64,000 nucleotides of DNA from an uncultured Bacteroidota bacterium (GTDB lineage Bacteria; Bacteroidota; Bacteroidia; Flavobacteriales; Flavobacteriaceae). Every line of letters begins with the position of its first letter. Position 1 is the first letter of the stretch. Where the stretch lies: contig CACNIG010000005.1 of NCBI GenBank assembly GCA_902620455.1, positions 53,643-117,642 on the forward strand. Direction: 5' to 3'. The notes beneath the pieces were generated by a model. That model did not search any database. It was not told the DNA's origin and was given only the letters and a program-made list of their open reading frames with translations. Both the position numbers and the translations under genes were made by a program. Shown here piece after piece: positions 9,125-16,974 of this stretch.

Positions 9125-9748
9125 ATGGCTAAAAGAAAAGCACCAGAAGTTAATGCAGGATCTATGGCTGATATTGCCTTCCTACTTTTGATTTTCTTTC
9201 TAGTAACCACAACTATTGAAACTGATAGTGGAATAAATAGAAAGCTTCCTCCAATGGAAGACCAAATTGATCCCCCTATCATTAGAGAAAAAAATATTTT
9301 TACTGTTGTTGTAAATAAGAATAATCAATTATTAGTTGAGGAATCATTGACAGATATTAAAGATTTGAGAGGCCTTGCTGTTGATTTTCTTGATAATGGC
9401 GGTGGCTCTGGTGAAGAAGCTTGTGATTATTGTCAAGGTAAAAGAGATCCTAGATCATCTGATAATCCAGACAAAGCTATTATATCATTGAAAAATGATA
9501 GGGAAACTGAATATAAAATATACATAGCTGTTCAAAATGAGCTTGTTGCTGCTTATAATGAGCTTAGGAACAGAGAATTTTCCAGATTGAATCCCAACCT
9601 TGGAATATCCTATGTTGAGGCTGATCTAATTTATAGTGATCCTAGGACATCTGCAGATGATAAAGCTAGCTTAAAAGATAAGTTAGATGTTGTTAAACAA
9701 TTATATCCTCAGAAATTATCAGAGGCTGAACCAAGTAAAGTAAATTAA
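9125..9748 (+). CDS. exbD: Biopolymer transport protein ExbD, first paralogue
   Basis: 207 residues: a short cytoplasmic N-terminus, one membrane helix (about 17-31, preceded by GSMADIAFLLLIFFLV with the conserved Asp of the proton path) and a long periplasmic domain. The periplasmic domain is larger than in classical ExbD (about 140 residues) and holds a Cys-x-x-Cys pair (CDYC, near residue 100) that could form a disulphide. It probably forms a mixed stator with the next gene's product around ExbB. The gene begins 3 bases after the preceding small membrane gene. Confidence 0.88.
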   Translation: MAKRKAPEVNAGSMADIAFLLLIFFLVTTTIETDSGINRKLPPMEDQIDPPIIREKNIFTVVVNKNNQLLVEESLTDIKDLRGLAVDFLDNGGGSGEEACDYCQGKRDPRSSDNPDKAIISLKNDRETEYKIYIAVQNELVAAYNELRNREFSRLNPNLGISYVEADLIYSDPRTSADDKASLKDKLDVVKQLYPQKLSEAEPSKVN

Positions 9749-9750
9749 TA

Positions 9751-10233
9751 ATGGCAAAATTTAATAAAAAGAAAAGTGGAGATCTACCTGCAATATCAAC
9801 TGCCTCATTGCCTGATATTGTTTTTATGTTATTGTTCTTCTTCATGGTTGCAACTGTTATGCGTGATAGTACCTTAATGGTACAAAATACTCTGCCTGCT
9901 GCTGATCAAGTTCAAAAATTAGATAAAAAAGATAGAGTTATTTATATATATGCTGGTAAGCCATCAAGTAGATATGTTGACACATATGGTACTCAGGCTA
10001 GAATTCAATTAAATGACAAGTTTGGATCTGTAGAAGAAGTTGGAGCATTTGTTCTTGCAGAAAGAGCTGCTAAGCGTCAAGAACTTCAAAATGTTTTAAC
10101 TACCGCACTGAAAGTTGATAGTGACACAAAGATGGGCATCATCAGTGATATAAAGCAAGAACTTAGAAAAGTCAATGCTTTAAAGCTAAACTATACAACT
10201 AGAGTTGGAGACTACACTCAAAATTTTAATTGA
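9751..10233 (+). CDS. exbD: Biopolymer transport protein ExbD, second paralogue
   Basis: 160 residues: basic N-terminus, single membrane helix (about 22-40) with the proton-path Asp in SLPDIVFMLLFFFMV, then a periplasmic domain of ordinary ExbD size. It differs from its neighbour in lacking the Cys-x-x-Cys insert. Two ExbD paralogues with one ExbB suggests a hetero-dimeric periplasmic arm. The start is 2 bases after the first exbD stop. Confidence 0.88.
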   Translation: MAKFNKKKSGDLPAISTASLPDIVFMLLFFFMVATVMRDSTLMVQNTLPAADQVQKLDKKDRVIYIYAGKPSSRYVDTYGTQARIQLNDKFGSVEEVGAFVLAERAAKRQELQNVLTTALKVDSDTKMGIISDIKQELRKVNALKLNYTTRVGDYTQNFN

Positions 10234-10900
10234 AAAAAGGTTTTTTTTACTTTTTTTTCTGCTGTTCTTCACCCAATTAAGTTTTACACAGTCTGGTATA
10301 AGTAAAGACTTTTATAGAGAAGATCAATTCTATTTTGGGTCTAGTTATTTTATTCAAACAGTACCTATTGAAAATTTCAAACAGAATGGTTTCTCAGGAA
10401 ATTTCCAATTTGGCTTTGTTAGAGACTTACCCTTAAATAATAATTCTACAAAAGCGATTGGGATAGGACTGGGATATGAGAGAAATTTTTTCACTTCTAA
10501 TATTCAGCCTATTGAGACTGATGGTAATATTGATTACAGAATTGTTATTAGTAGATTTCTTGAATCTAAAAATAAAATATCTTTTTCCTCTTTTGTAATT
10601 CCTATTGAATATAGGTGGAGAAGGTCGTCAATAGATCAATATAAATTTTGGAGAATCTATACTGGATTAAAAATAAAGAAAAATTTCCCGCTATATTCAA
10701 ACCCGTCATATGGATCAGAAATTACTATTGATGAAATAGAAGATTGGACAACTTCAATTTATTTAAATGCTGGATATAATACTTGGAATGTTTCTTTAGA
10801 ATATGATTTGAACCCAATATTGAAAAATAAAAAAACTAGTAATGGAGAAAATTTAAATATTAGCTTTTTCAGACTAGGTCTTGTATTCTATATATTATAG
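10205..10900 (+). CDS. Outer-membrane beta-barrel protein (PorT-like/porin family)
   Basis: 231 residues. A hydrophobic signal segment (RFFLLFFLLFF...FTQ) is followed by alternating polar and aromatic strands ending in an aromatic residue-rich strand (FFRLGLVFYIL), the normal terminus of an outer-membrane barrel. In flavobacteria the gene following the two exbD genes is usually a small PorT-like porin family protein, which fits. The start is uncertain: TTG at 10205 overlaps exbD by 29 bases, while an ATT at 10229 would sit across the exbD stop; no ATG lies before the signal segment. It is convergent with rpoN and overlaps its end by 6 bases. Confidence 0.72.
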   Translation: METTLKILIEKRFFLLFFLLFFTQLSFTQSGISKDFYREDQFYFGSSYFIQTVPIENFKQNGFSGNFQFGFVRDLPLNNNSTKAIGIGLGYERNFFTSNIQPIETDGNIDYRIVISRFLESKNKISFSSFVIPIEYRWRRSSIDQYKFWRIYTGLKIKKNFPLYSNPSYGSEITIDEIEDWTTSIYLNAGYNTWNVSLEYDLNPILKNKKTSNGENLNISFFRLGLVFYIL

Positions 10901-12316
10901 CTCTTTTCTTAGTCTTGCAACTGGAAGATCAAGCTGTTCTCTATATTTAGAAACTGTTCTTCTTGCAACTTTGTAACCTTTGTTAGATAAAACCTTTGAT
11001 AATTCTATATCTGACATAGGATGAGCTTTATCTTCACTTTCAATAATCTCTGTCAATGCTTTCTTAATTTCTAAAGTCGAAATTTCATCACCATCTTTAT
11101 TCTTCATACCTTCAGAGAAATAACTTTTTAATAATTTAATTCCATATGGGGTATCAATATACTTACTGTTAGCAACTCGAGAGACTGTAGATATATCCAT
11201 ATTAATTTTTTCAGCTATATCTTTTAGAATCATTGGTTTTAGATCAGATTCCTCTCCTGATAAAAAATAATCATTTTGGAATGTAACAATCGCATCAACT
11301 GTCTGAAATAATGTTTGGTATCGCTGTTCAACAGCGTCTATAAACCATTTAGCTGAATCCAATTTTTGTTTTAGAAATTGTACAGCTTGATTTTGTGACT
11401 TTGATTTATTAGGGTCGTTTTTGTATCCCTCTAATATATTTTTATATGAATTAGAGAGTCTCAACTCTGGCGAATTTCGCTTATTTAATTCTACAACGAG
11501 TTTTCCATCCTCAATTTTTAATATAAAATCAGGAACTATAGTATTATTAGAAAATTCACTCGTAATCGATCCTCCTGGCTTGGGATTCAATTTTGAAATT
11601 TCATTTACTGCATCCTTTAGTTCACTATCAGATAAATTTAACCTTTCAGAAAGCTTAGAAAATTTTTTCTTTGAGAATAATTCAAATTCAGATTCAATTA
11701 TTTTAATGGAGTTTAAAATTGACTCTTTATAATTAGTTTTCTTATTAAGCTGAATTAAAAGACACTCTTGAAGAGATCTGGCACCAACTCCTGGAGGTTC
11801 TAGGTCTTGAATTTTTTTTAGAACAGATAAAATATCATTTTTTGTAGTTATGATATTTTGTGTAAAAGCTAAATCATCAATTATATCCTCAATTTCCCTT
11901 CTTAGGTAACCACTCTCATCAATACTGCCAATCAAAAATTCACATAATGGTTTTTCATTATCATTTAAAATCAAGTTTCTAGATTGATTTTCTAGGTATT
12001 GGTGAAAACTAGGAGATGATTTTGTTTGAAAATTATTATTCTCTTCATTAGTTGAATAAAAATTCTGACTAAAATCATCATTCGTATCCGATAGATAGTC
12101 ATCAACATTAACATCCTCATTTTGAATATCTGAATCAAATTCGCCTTGTTCACCTTCAAATGATTCACTACCATGCTCAAGTGCTGGGTTCTCCTCAATT
12201 TCATTCTTAACTTTTTGCTCTAACTCAGCTGTAGTCATTTGAATCAACTTCATTAGTTGAATCTGCTGAGGTGAAAGCTTTTGAGATAACTTTAATTGTA
12301 ATTTCTGATTAAGCAT
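10895..12316 (-). CDS. rpoN: RNA polymerase sigma-54 factor
   Basis: 473-residue alternative sigma factor needing AAA+ activators. Region I is glutamine- and leucine-rich at the N-terminus (LSPQQIQLMKLIQM), followed by an acidic region II (about residues 45-95), the core-binding domain, and the RpoN box near the C-terminus (ARRTVSKYRE) that contacts the -24 promoter element. No enhancer-binding activator gene is seen in the window. The Q-rich start at the first ATG supports the chosen start. It is convergent with the barrel gene and downstream of asnS, with a 47-base gap. Confidence 0.95.
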   Translation of the reverse strand: MLNQKLQLKLSQKLSPQQIQLMKLIQMTTAELEQKVKNEIEENPALEHGSESFEGEQGEFDSDIQNEDVNVDDYLSDTNDDFSQNFYSTNEENNNFQTKSSPSFHQYLENQSRNLILNDNEKPLCEFLIGSIDESGYLRREIEDIIDDLAFTQNIITTKNDILSVLKKIQDLEPPGVGARSLQECLLIQLNKKTNYKESILNSIKIIESEFELFSKKKFSKLSERLNLSDSELKDAVNEISKLNPKPGGSITSEFSNNTIVPDFILKIEDGKLVVELNKRNSPELRLSNSYKNILEGYKNDPNKSKSQNQAVQFLKQKLDSAKWFIDAVEQRYQTLFQTVDAIVTFQNDYFLSGEESDLKPMILKDIAEKINMDISTVSRVANSKYIDTPYGIKLLKSYFSEGMKNKDGDEISTLEIKKALTEIIESEDKAHPMSDIELSKVLSNKGYKVARRTVSKYREQLDLPVARLRKEL

Positions 12317-12336
12317 ATTTATAGCAAATACTTAAA

Positions 12337-12344
12337 CAAAAATA
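12337..12344 (-). promoter_or_regulatory. Predicted -7 box upstream of rpoN
   Basis: The minus strand reads TATTTTTG, an exact TAnnTTTG match, 20 bases before the rpoN ATG in the gap behind asnS. No clear -33 TTG is seen at the usual distance, so this is a weak call. Confidence 0.33.
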
Positions 12345-12363
12345 AGAAAAGAATTAATTCTTA

Positions 12364-13788
12364 CTAGAATGAAGCATTCTTCGGTGTTCGTGGATAAGGT
12401 ATTACATCCCTGATATTCTGCATTCCAGTGCAAAACATAATTAGTCTTTCAAATCCGAGACCAAATCCGCTGTGTGGAACAGTACCATATTTTCTTAGGT
12501 CTATGTACCACCACAATTCTTTTTCATCAATACCCATTTCATTCATCCTTTTCAAAAGAACATCTAACCTTTCTTCCCTTTGAGATCCTCCAATTATTTC
12601 ACCAATTCCTGGAAACAAAACATCCATTGCTCTAACTGTATTTTTATCATCATTCATTCTCATATAAAATGCCTTTATTTTTGATGGATAGTCATAAATA
12701 ATTACTGGAGATTTAAAATGTTTCTCAACTAGAAATCTTTCGTGTTCACTTTGAAAATCACAACCCCACTCATCAATTAAAAAATTAAATTTCTTTTTTT
12801 TGTTGTACTTTGATTTTTTTAGAATTTCGAAAGCATCAGAATATGATATTTTTACAAATTTATTGTCAATAGTAAATTTAATTTTTTCTAAAAGGGTCAT
12901 ATCGTCCCTGTCATTTTTGGGCTTTTGACTTTGTTCTTTAGATAGCCTTTCATCGAGAAATTTAAGATCTTCTTTACATGAATTCATCATAAATTCAAGA
13001 ATGTATTTTAAGAAAGACTCTGCTAAGCCCATATTATCATCCAGGTCATAAAATGCCATTTCAGGTTCTATCATCCAAAATTCTGATGCATGTCTTGAGG
13101 TATTTGAATTTTCAGCTCTAAATGTAGGGCCAAAAGTGTAAACATTACCTAAACCTAGCGCATAAGTCTCAGCTTCCAATTGACCAGATACTGTAAGGCT
13201 AGTTTTTTTACCAAAAAAATCTTCTGTATAGTCAAAATTCTTTTTATTAGCTTGAGTACTATTTAAAGTTGTTACCTGAAACATTTCACCAGCACCTTCG
13301 GCATCACTAGATGTAATAATTGGGGTATGTATGTAATTAAATCCTCTCTCATTAAAAAATTTATGAACTCCATATGCAAGCTTTGACCTAATTCTCATTA
13401 CAGCACTAAATGTTGAAGTCCTAATTCTTAAATGTGCTTGTTCTCTAAGAAACTCAAAACTATGTTTCTTTGGTTGAATTGGATATTTTTCAGGGTCTGA
13501 CTCCCCAAGGATTTCCAGATTTAAAATCTCAACTTCAAAACTTTGACCTTTACCGATACTTTCAATTAAATTACCTTTAATTTTTACTGATGAACCAACA
13601 TTAATTTTTTTATAATCTTCATTTTTTCTATTAGAGTCAGATATTACACATTGAATATTTTCAATAGTTGATCCGTCGTTAAGTTCAATGAATCGATTTC
13701 CTCTGAAAGCTCGAACCCATCCAGCTACAATAATTTGGCTATTGTAATTAGGGGAGTCATATATATCTTTAATTTTTATTAAGTCCAT
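12364..13788 (-). CDS. asnS: Asparaginyl-tRNA synthetase
   Basis: Class IIb synthetase charging tRNA-Asn. 474 residues: an OB-fold anticodon-binding domain (about 15-110, VAGWVRAFRG...FIELNDGS), then the catalytic domain with motif 2 around TFRAENSNTSRHASEFWMIEPE and motif 3 GFGLGFERLIMF near the C-terminus. The N-terminal domain and the RHxxEFWMIEPE sequence mark AsnRS and not AspRS. It begins 3 bases after frr and is probably the last or next-to-last gene of the pyrH-frr-asnS unit. Confidence 0.95.
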   Translation of the reverse strand: MDLIKIKDIYDSPNYNSQIIVAGWVRAFRGNRFIELNDGSTIENIQCVISDSNRKNEDYKKINVGSSVKIKGNLIESIGKGQSFEVEILNLEILGESDPEKYPIQPKKHSFEFLREQAHLRIRTSTFSAVMRIRSKLAYGVHKFFNERGFNYIHTPIITSSDAEGAGEMFQVTTLNSTQANKKNFDYTEDFFGKKTSLTVSGQLEAETYALGLGNVYTFGPTFRAENSNTSRHASEFWMIEPEMAFYDLDDNMGLAESFLKYILEFMMNSCKEDLKFLDERLSKEQSQKPKNDRDDMTLLEKIKFTIDNKFVKISYSDAFEILKKSKYNKKKKFNFLIDEWGCDFQSEHERFLVEKHFKSPVIIYDYPSKIKAFYMRMNDDKNTVRAMDVLFPGIGEIIGGSQREERLDVLLKRMNEMGIDEKELWWYIDLRKYGTVPHSGFGLGFERLIMFCTGMQNIRDVIPYPRTPKNASF

Positions 13789-13791
13789 ATG

Positions 13792-14343
13792 CTATAAAGT
13801 GAGAATATCCTTCTCTTTTAGAGTAAACATTTCATCAACTTTTTTAATGTACTTATCGGTTAACTCTTGAGAATCTATTTCAAGATTAGACTTTAAATCG
13901 TCTGATATATCAAGTCCTTTAATCTTATTATTAGCATCTTTCCTTGTATTTCGAATACTCACTTTAGCTGATTCAGATTCTGATTTTGCTAATTTAGTTA
14001 GCTCTAATCTTCTTTCCTCTGTAAGAGGTGGAACATTAATCAGTATTGATTCACCGTTATTTACTGGATTTAATCCCAAATTGGAGTTTATAATACTTCT
14101 TTCAATTTCTTCAAGCAAATCTTTTTCCCAAGGTTGAATACTTATTGTCTGGGCATTTGGAGTGCTTATAGATGCAACTTGATTTAATGGTGTCATATTT
14201 CCATAATATTCAACTGATACACCTTTCAACATTATTGGATTTGCTTTACCAGCTCTTATCTTAGCTAATTCTGTTTCTAAATGATTTACAGAGGCAATCA
14301 TATTTAGCTCTGCATTTTCAATTATTTCTTGATTATTTTCCAT
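13792..14343 (-). CDS. frr: Ribosome recycling factor
   Basis: Splits the post-termination ribosome together with EF-G. The 183-residue length is normal. Family features are the KIRAGKANP segment (residues about 28-36), PLNQVASISTP, and the C-terminal RRELTK/KDANNKIK-like helices. It lies 6 bases after pyrH, the usual bacterial pairing. The tsf and rpsB genes that often precede this pair are not present here. Confidence 0.95.
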   Translation of the reverse strand: MENNQEIIENAELNMIASVNHLETELAKIRAGKANPIMLKGVSVEYYGNMTPLNQVASISTPNAQTISIQPWEKDLLEEIERSIINSNLGLNPVNNGESILINVPPLTEERRLELTKLAKSESESAKVSIRNTRKDANNKIKGLDISDDLKSNLEIDSQELTDKYIKKVDEMFTLKEKDILTL

Positions 14344-14349
14344 GTTAAG

Positions 14350-15057
14350 TTATTTAGAAACTTTAGTTCCAATTTTCTCTCCCATTACAACTTTAGTTAG
14401 ATTTCCTTTTGTATTCATATCAAATACAATTATCGGTAGTTCATTTTCTTTACTTAATGTAAATGCTGTTGTATCCATTATTTTTAAACCTTTTTTAATT
14501 GTTTCCTCAAATGAAATATCATCAAATTTGACTGCTTCTTTATTTTTTTCTGGATCTTTATTATAAATCCCATCGACTCTTGTTCCTTTTAATATAACAT
14601 CTGCATTTATCTCGATCGCTCTTAAAACTGCAGCTGAATCAGTTGTAAAATAGGGGTTACCAGTTCCTGATGCAAAAATTACAACACGACCTTTTTCAAG
14701 GTGTCTAGTTGCTTTTCTTTTTATAAATGGTTCAGCAATAGATTCCATCTTGATTGCTGATTGAAGTCTTGTTGGAATATTCATATTTTCTAGAGCATTT
14801 TGTAATGCAAGACCATTAATAACTGTTGCTAACATTCCCATATAATCTGCTTGGACTCTATCAATACCGTCTTCAGAACCAGTCAAGCCTCGAAAGATAT
14901 TACCACCTCCGATTACAATTGCAATTTCAACACCTTGATCATGAATTTGCTTAATTTCCTCTGCAAAAACTACAAGTCTGTCATTATCAATTCCATAAGA
15001 ATTCTTTCCAAGAAGTGCCTCTCCACTAAGTTTTAAAAGTATTCGACTATATTTCAT
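14350..15057 (-). CDS. pyrH: UMP kinase
   Basis: Phosphorylates UMP to UDP in pyrimidine synthesis; cytosolic hexamer of the amino acid kinase fold. From the chosen start the protein is 235 residues, beginning [15 protein letters not shown], with [26 protein letters not shown] and [13 protein letters not shown] as family signatures. ATG at 15057 is preferred over an in-frame ATG at 15075: the longer version would start inside a promoter-like TATATTTG box and adds six residues that do not fit the family. It is the first gene of the pyrH-frr-asnS unit. Confidence 0.95.
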   Translation of the reverse strand: MKYSRILLKLSGEALLGKNSYGIDNDRLVVFAEEIKQIHDQGVEIAIVIGGGNIFRGLTGSEDGIDRVQADYMGMLATVINGLALQNALENMNIPTRLQSAIKMESIAEPFIKRKATRHLEKGRVVIFASGTGNPYFTTDSAAVLRAIEINADVILKGTRVDGIYNKDPEKNKEAVKFDDISFEETIKKGLKIMDTTAFTLSKENELPIIVFDMNTKGNLTKVVMGEKIGTKVSK

Positions 15058-15072
15058 TTCAAAGGAATAACA

Positions 15073-15080
15073 CAAATATA
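15073..15080 (-). promoter_or_regulatory. Predicted -7 box of pyrH-frr-asnS
   Basis: Minus strand TATATTTG, an exact Bacteroidetes -7 match, 15 bases upstream of the pyrH ATG at 15057, in the only gap (40 bases) between pyrH and truB. No clear -33 TTG was seen. Confidence 0.42.
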
Positions 15081-15097
15081 ATATTAAGTTTTAAAAT

Positions 15098-15787
15098 CTA
15101 TTTAATATCTAATGCATTAAGAACAGAGAATGCACCGATCTTAGTTCTTCTCAACTCATATAAATAAGAGCCTGAACTTAATCTTTTACCAAAATCATTT
15201 GCAATAGTTCTAATATAGGTCCCTTTAGAACATTCAATTTTAAATTTAATGTATGGAGAAATAAAATCTAAAATTTCAAAATTATGAATATGAATTTCTC
15301 TTTCATCTATTTCAACTTCTTTATTTTTTCTTGCATAATCATATAAACGCTTTCCATTTTTTTTTATTGCCGAATATATAGGTGGTTTCTGCATACTATT
15401 GCCAATAAATTCATTTGCTAATTCTTTTAAATCATTAATAGTTATGTGCTCATACTTGAATTTTTCAATAACATCTGTCTCAGCATCATAAGATAATGTA
15501 GTTTCACCAAGTTTAAATTTACCGATATACGTTTTAGCTAGGTCCTGATATTCAGAAATATTTTTTGTCTGCTTACCTATACATATTATCAATAATCCAG
15601 TAGCTAAAGGATCAAGAGTACCAGCATGTCCTACCTTTATTTTTTTCGTTTTAAATTTAAGTTGAAGAGATTTACGTATAAATTTAACAACATCAAATGA
15701 GGTCCAGTTAATTGGCTTATCAACAAGGATTATTTTGCCTTTGTTTATATCATCAAAAGAAAAACTATCTATATTATATTTTACCAT
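15098..15787 (-). CDS. truB: tRNA pseudouridine(55) synthase
   Basis: Makes pseudouridine 55 in the T loop of tRNAs. 229 residues. The catalytic Asp lies in GHAGTLDPLATGLL (residues about 54-67); other signatures are DKPINWTSFDVV at the N-terminus and KPPIYSAIKKNGKRLYDYAR. It is at the short end for TruB, lacking the C-terminal PUA domain as in many Bacteroidetes. Its ATG shares one base with the stop of the DUF3098 gene. In many flavobacteria uppP lies between these two genes; it is missing here. Confidence 0.95.
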   Translation of the reverse strand: MVKYNIDSFSFDDINKGKIILVDKPINWTSFDVVKFIRKSLQLKFKTKKIKVGHAGTLDPLATGLLIICIGKQTKNISEYQDLAKTYIGKFKLGETTLSYDAETDVIEKFKYEHITINDLKELANEFIGNSMQKPPIYSAIKKNGKRLYDYARKNKEVEIDEREIHIHNFEILDFISPYIKFKIECSKGTYIRTIANDFGKRLSSGSYLYELRRTKIGAFSVLNALDIK

Positions 15788-16014
15788 TATTTTTTATCCT
15801 TATAGAGGATTGAAAATATACATAATATAAAACCCAAGACTACCATTAAGGGTGCAACTCTAATACGTCTAAAATTGTATATTTCATCATTAAAAATATT
15901 AGGATCAATTGACTCACCACCGGACATAATTATAAAACCTAATCCAATTATAAAAATTGAGATAAATAGGATTTTATATCTCCTTTTATTAAATAAAAAG
16001 TCTTTTCCACTCAT
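15787..16014 (-). CDS. DUF3098 small membrane protein
   Basis: 75 residues with two membrane helices (about 13-31 and 53-70) and the family's RRIRVAPLMVVLGF segment between them. The gene sits directly behind ftsX (4-base gap) and in front of truB, its usual position in Bacteroidetes, so a link to FtsX or envelope growth is plausible. The molecular function is unknown. Confidence 0.85.
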   Translation of the reverse strand: MSGKDFLFNKRRYKILFISIFIIGLGFIIMSGGESIDPNIFNDEIYNFRRIRVAPLMVVLGFILCIFSILYKDKK

Positions 16015-16018
16015 AATA

Positions 16019-16891
16019 TTATCTTACAAATTTTAATTTTAAATATTTCTGTGTAACCAGAAATGAGCTAATTAATGATGTAAACAATCCAAAAGCTGTA
16101 ATAAAACTAATTAATAAAAGTGAATCTTGTAAGTCAGTAAAAAAGTTTATTTCCTGTATTTGAGTATTGATTCTGTATACCAGTAAATAAAAAATTAAAA
16201 TAGAGGTTATTGAGGATAATAAACTAATTTTAATATACTGAAATATAAATGGCCTTCTTATAAATTTACTGGTTGCTCCAACAAGTTGCATTGTCTTAAT
16301 GATATCTCTTTTTGAATAAATAGATATTTTGATTGAATTATTAATTAAAATAAAACTAGTTATAAAAAATAAAACACTAATAAACATTATCCATAAGCCA
16401 ATTTTTTCAAAATTTTTTGTTAGAGCCTCAACAAGTGGTCTATCATATTCAATTTCCTCTATAAATTGAAAATTTCCTAGATTTTCAATAAAACTTTCAA
16501 TTGAATATATATTAATTTTATCACCATTAAGTTGAACAGAAACTGCATCCAAAAGTGGATTATATCCCAGAAAACCTACAAATTCTTCTCCAATTTCTGA
16601 TGAAAAAATCTTTGCTGCATCTTCCTTAGATAAATAGCTAACATTCTTTACTTCATCATTTAAGGATAAAAACTTTATGAGTTGTTTATTTTCAGACTCT
16701 TTTGAATCATTTTTAAGATAAACATTGACTGTAACATTTTCCTTAAAATAATTCTCAATTGACGTGGAATTTAGATAAATAAAACTTATTAATGTCAAAG
16801 TAAATAATACAACTGTGTTTATAAGGAAAATCGAAATTAAATTACTTCTAACCTTATTATCCTCTGGATTATTTCTTTTTTTAGCTTCCAA
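16019..16891 (-). CDS. ftsX: Cell division protein FtsX
   Basis: Permease-like subunit that, with the FtsE ATPase, activates peptidoglycan hydrolases at the septum. 290 residues: a short basic cytoplasmic N-terminus, one helix (about 20-42), a periplasmic domain (to about 170), then three helices with a cytoplasmic loop containing IYSKRDIIKTMQLVGATSKFIRRPF, the family's coupling segment. ftsE is not in the window, as is common in Bacteroidetes. It is divergent from leuS and leads the ftsX-DUF3098-truB run. Confidence 0.92.
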   Translation of the reverse strand: MEAKKRNNPEDNKVRSNLISIFLINTVVLFTLTLISFIYLNSTSIENYFKENVTVNVYLKNDSKESENKQLIKFLSLNDEVKNVSYLSKEDAAKIFSSEIGEEFVGFLGYNPLLDAVSVQLNGDKINIYSIESFIENLGNFQFIEEIEYDRPLVEALTKNFEKIGLWIMFISVLFFITSFILINNSIKISIYSKRDIIKTMQLVGATSKFIRRPFIFQYIKISLLSSITSILIFYLLVYRINTQIQEINFFTDLQDSLLLISFITAFGLFTSLISSFLVTQKYLKLKFVR

Positions 16892-16960
16892 ACTTTTATA
16901 AAAGTAATAAACTAATAATAAATTAATTTTTATGTTAATTAAATTAGTTCTTCCTTTGTA

Positions 16961-16968
16961 TAAATTTG
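16961..16968 (+). promoter_or_regulatory. Predicted -7 box of leuS
   Basis: TAAATTTG, an exact TAnnTTTG match, ends 6 bases before the likely GTG start codon of leuS at 16975. A transcript from this box would begin close to the GTG, so the leuS mRNA may be almost leaderless. No good -33 element was found. Confidence 0.4.
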
Positions 16969-16974
16969 CTTAAT

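Noticed and set aside
12364..13788. Idea that asnS could be AspRS
   Set aside because: The N-terminal domain and the HASEFWMIEPE motif 2 region are of AsnRS.
15058..15075. Longer PyrH start at 15075
   Set aside because: This start falls in a TATATTTG promoter-like box and adds residues outside the family pattern.
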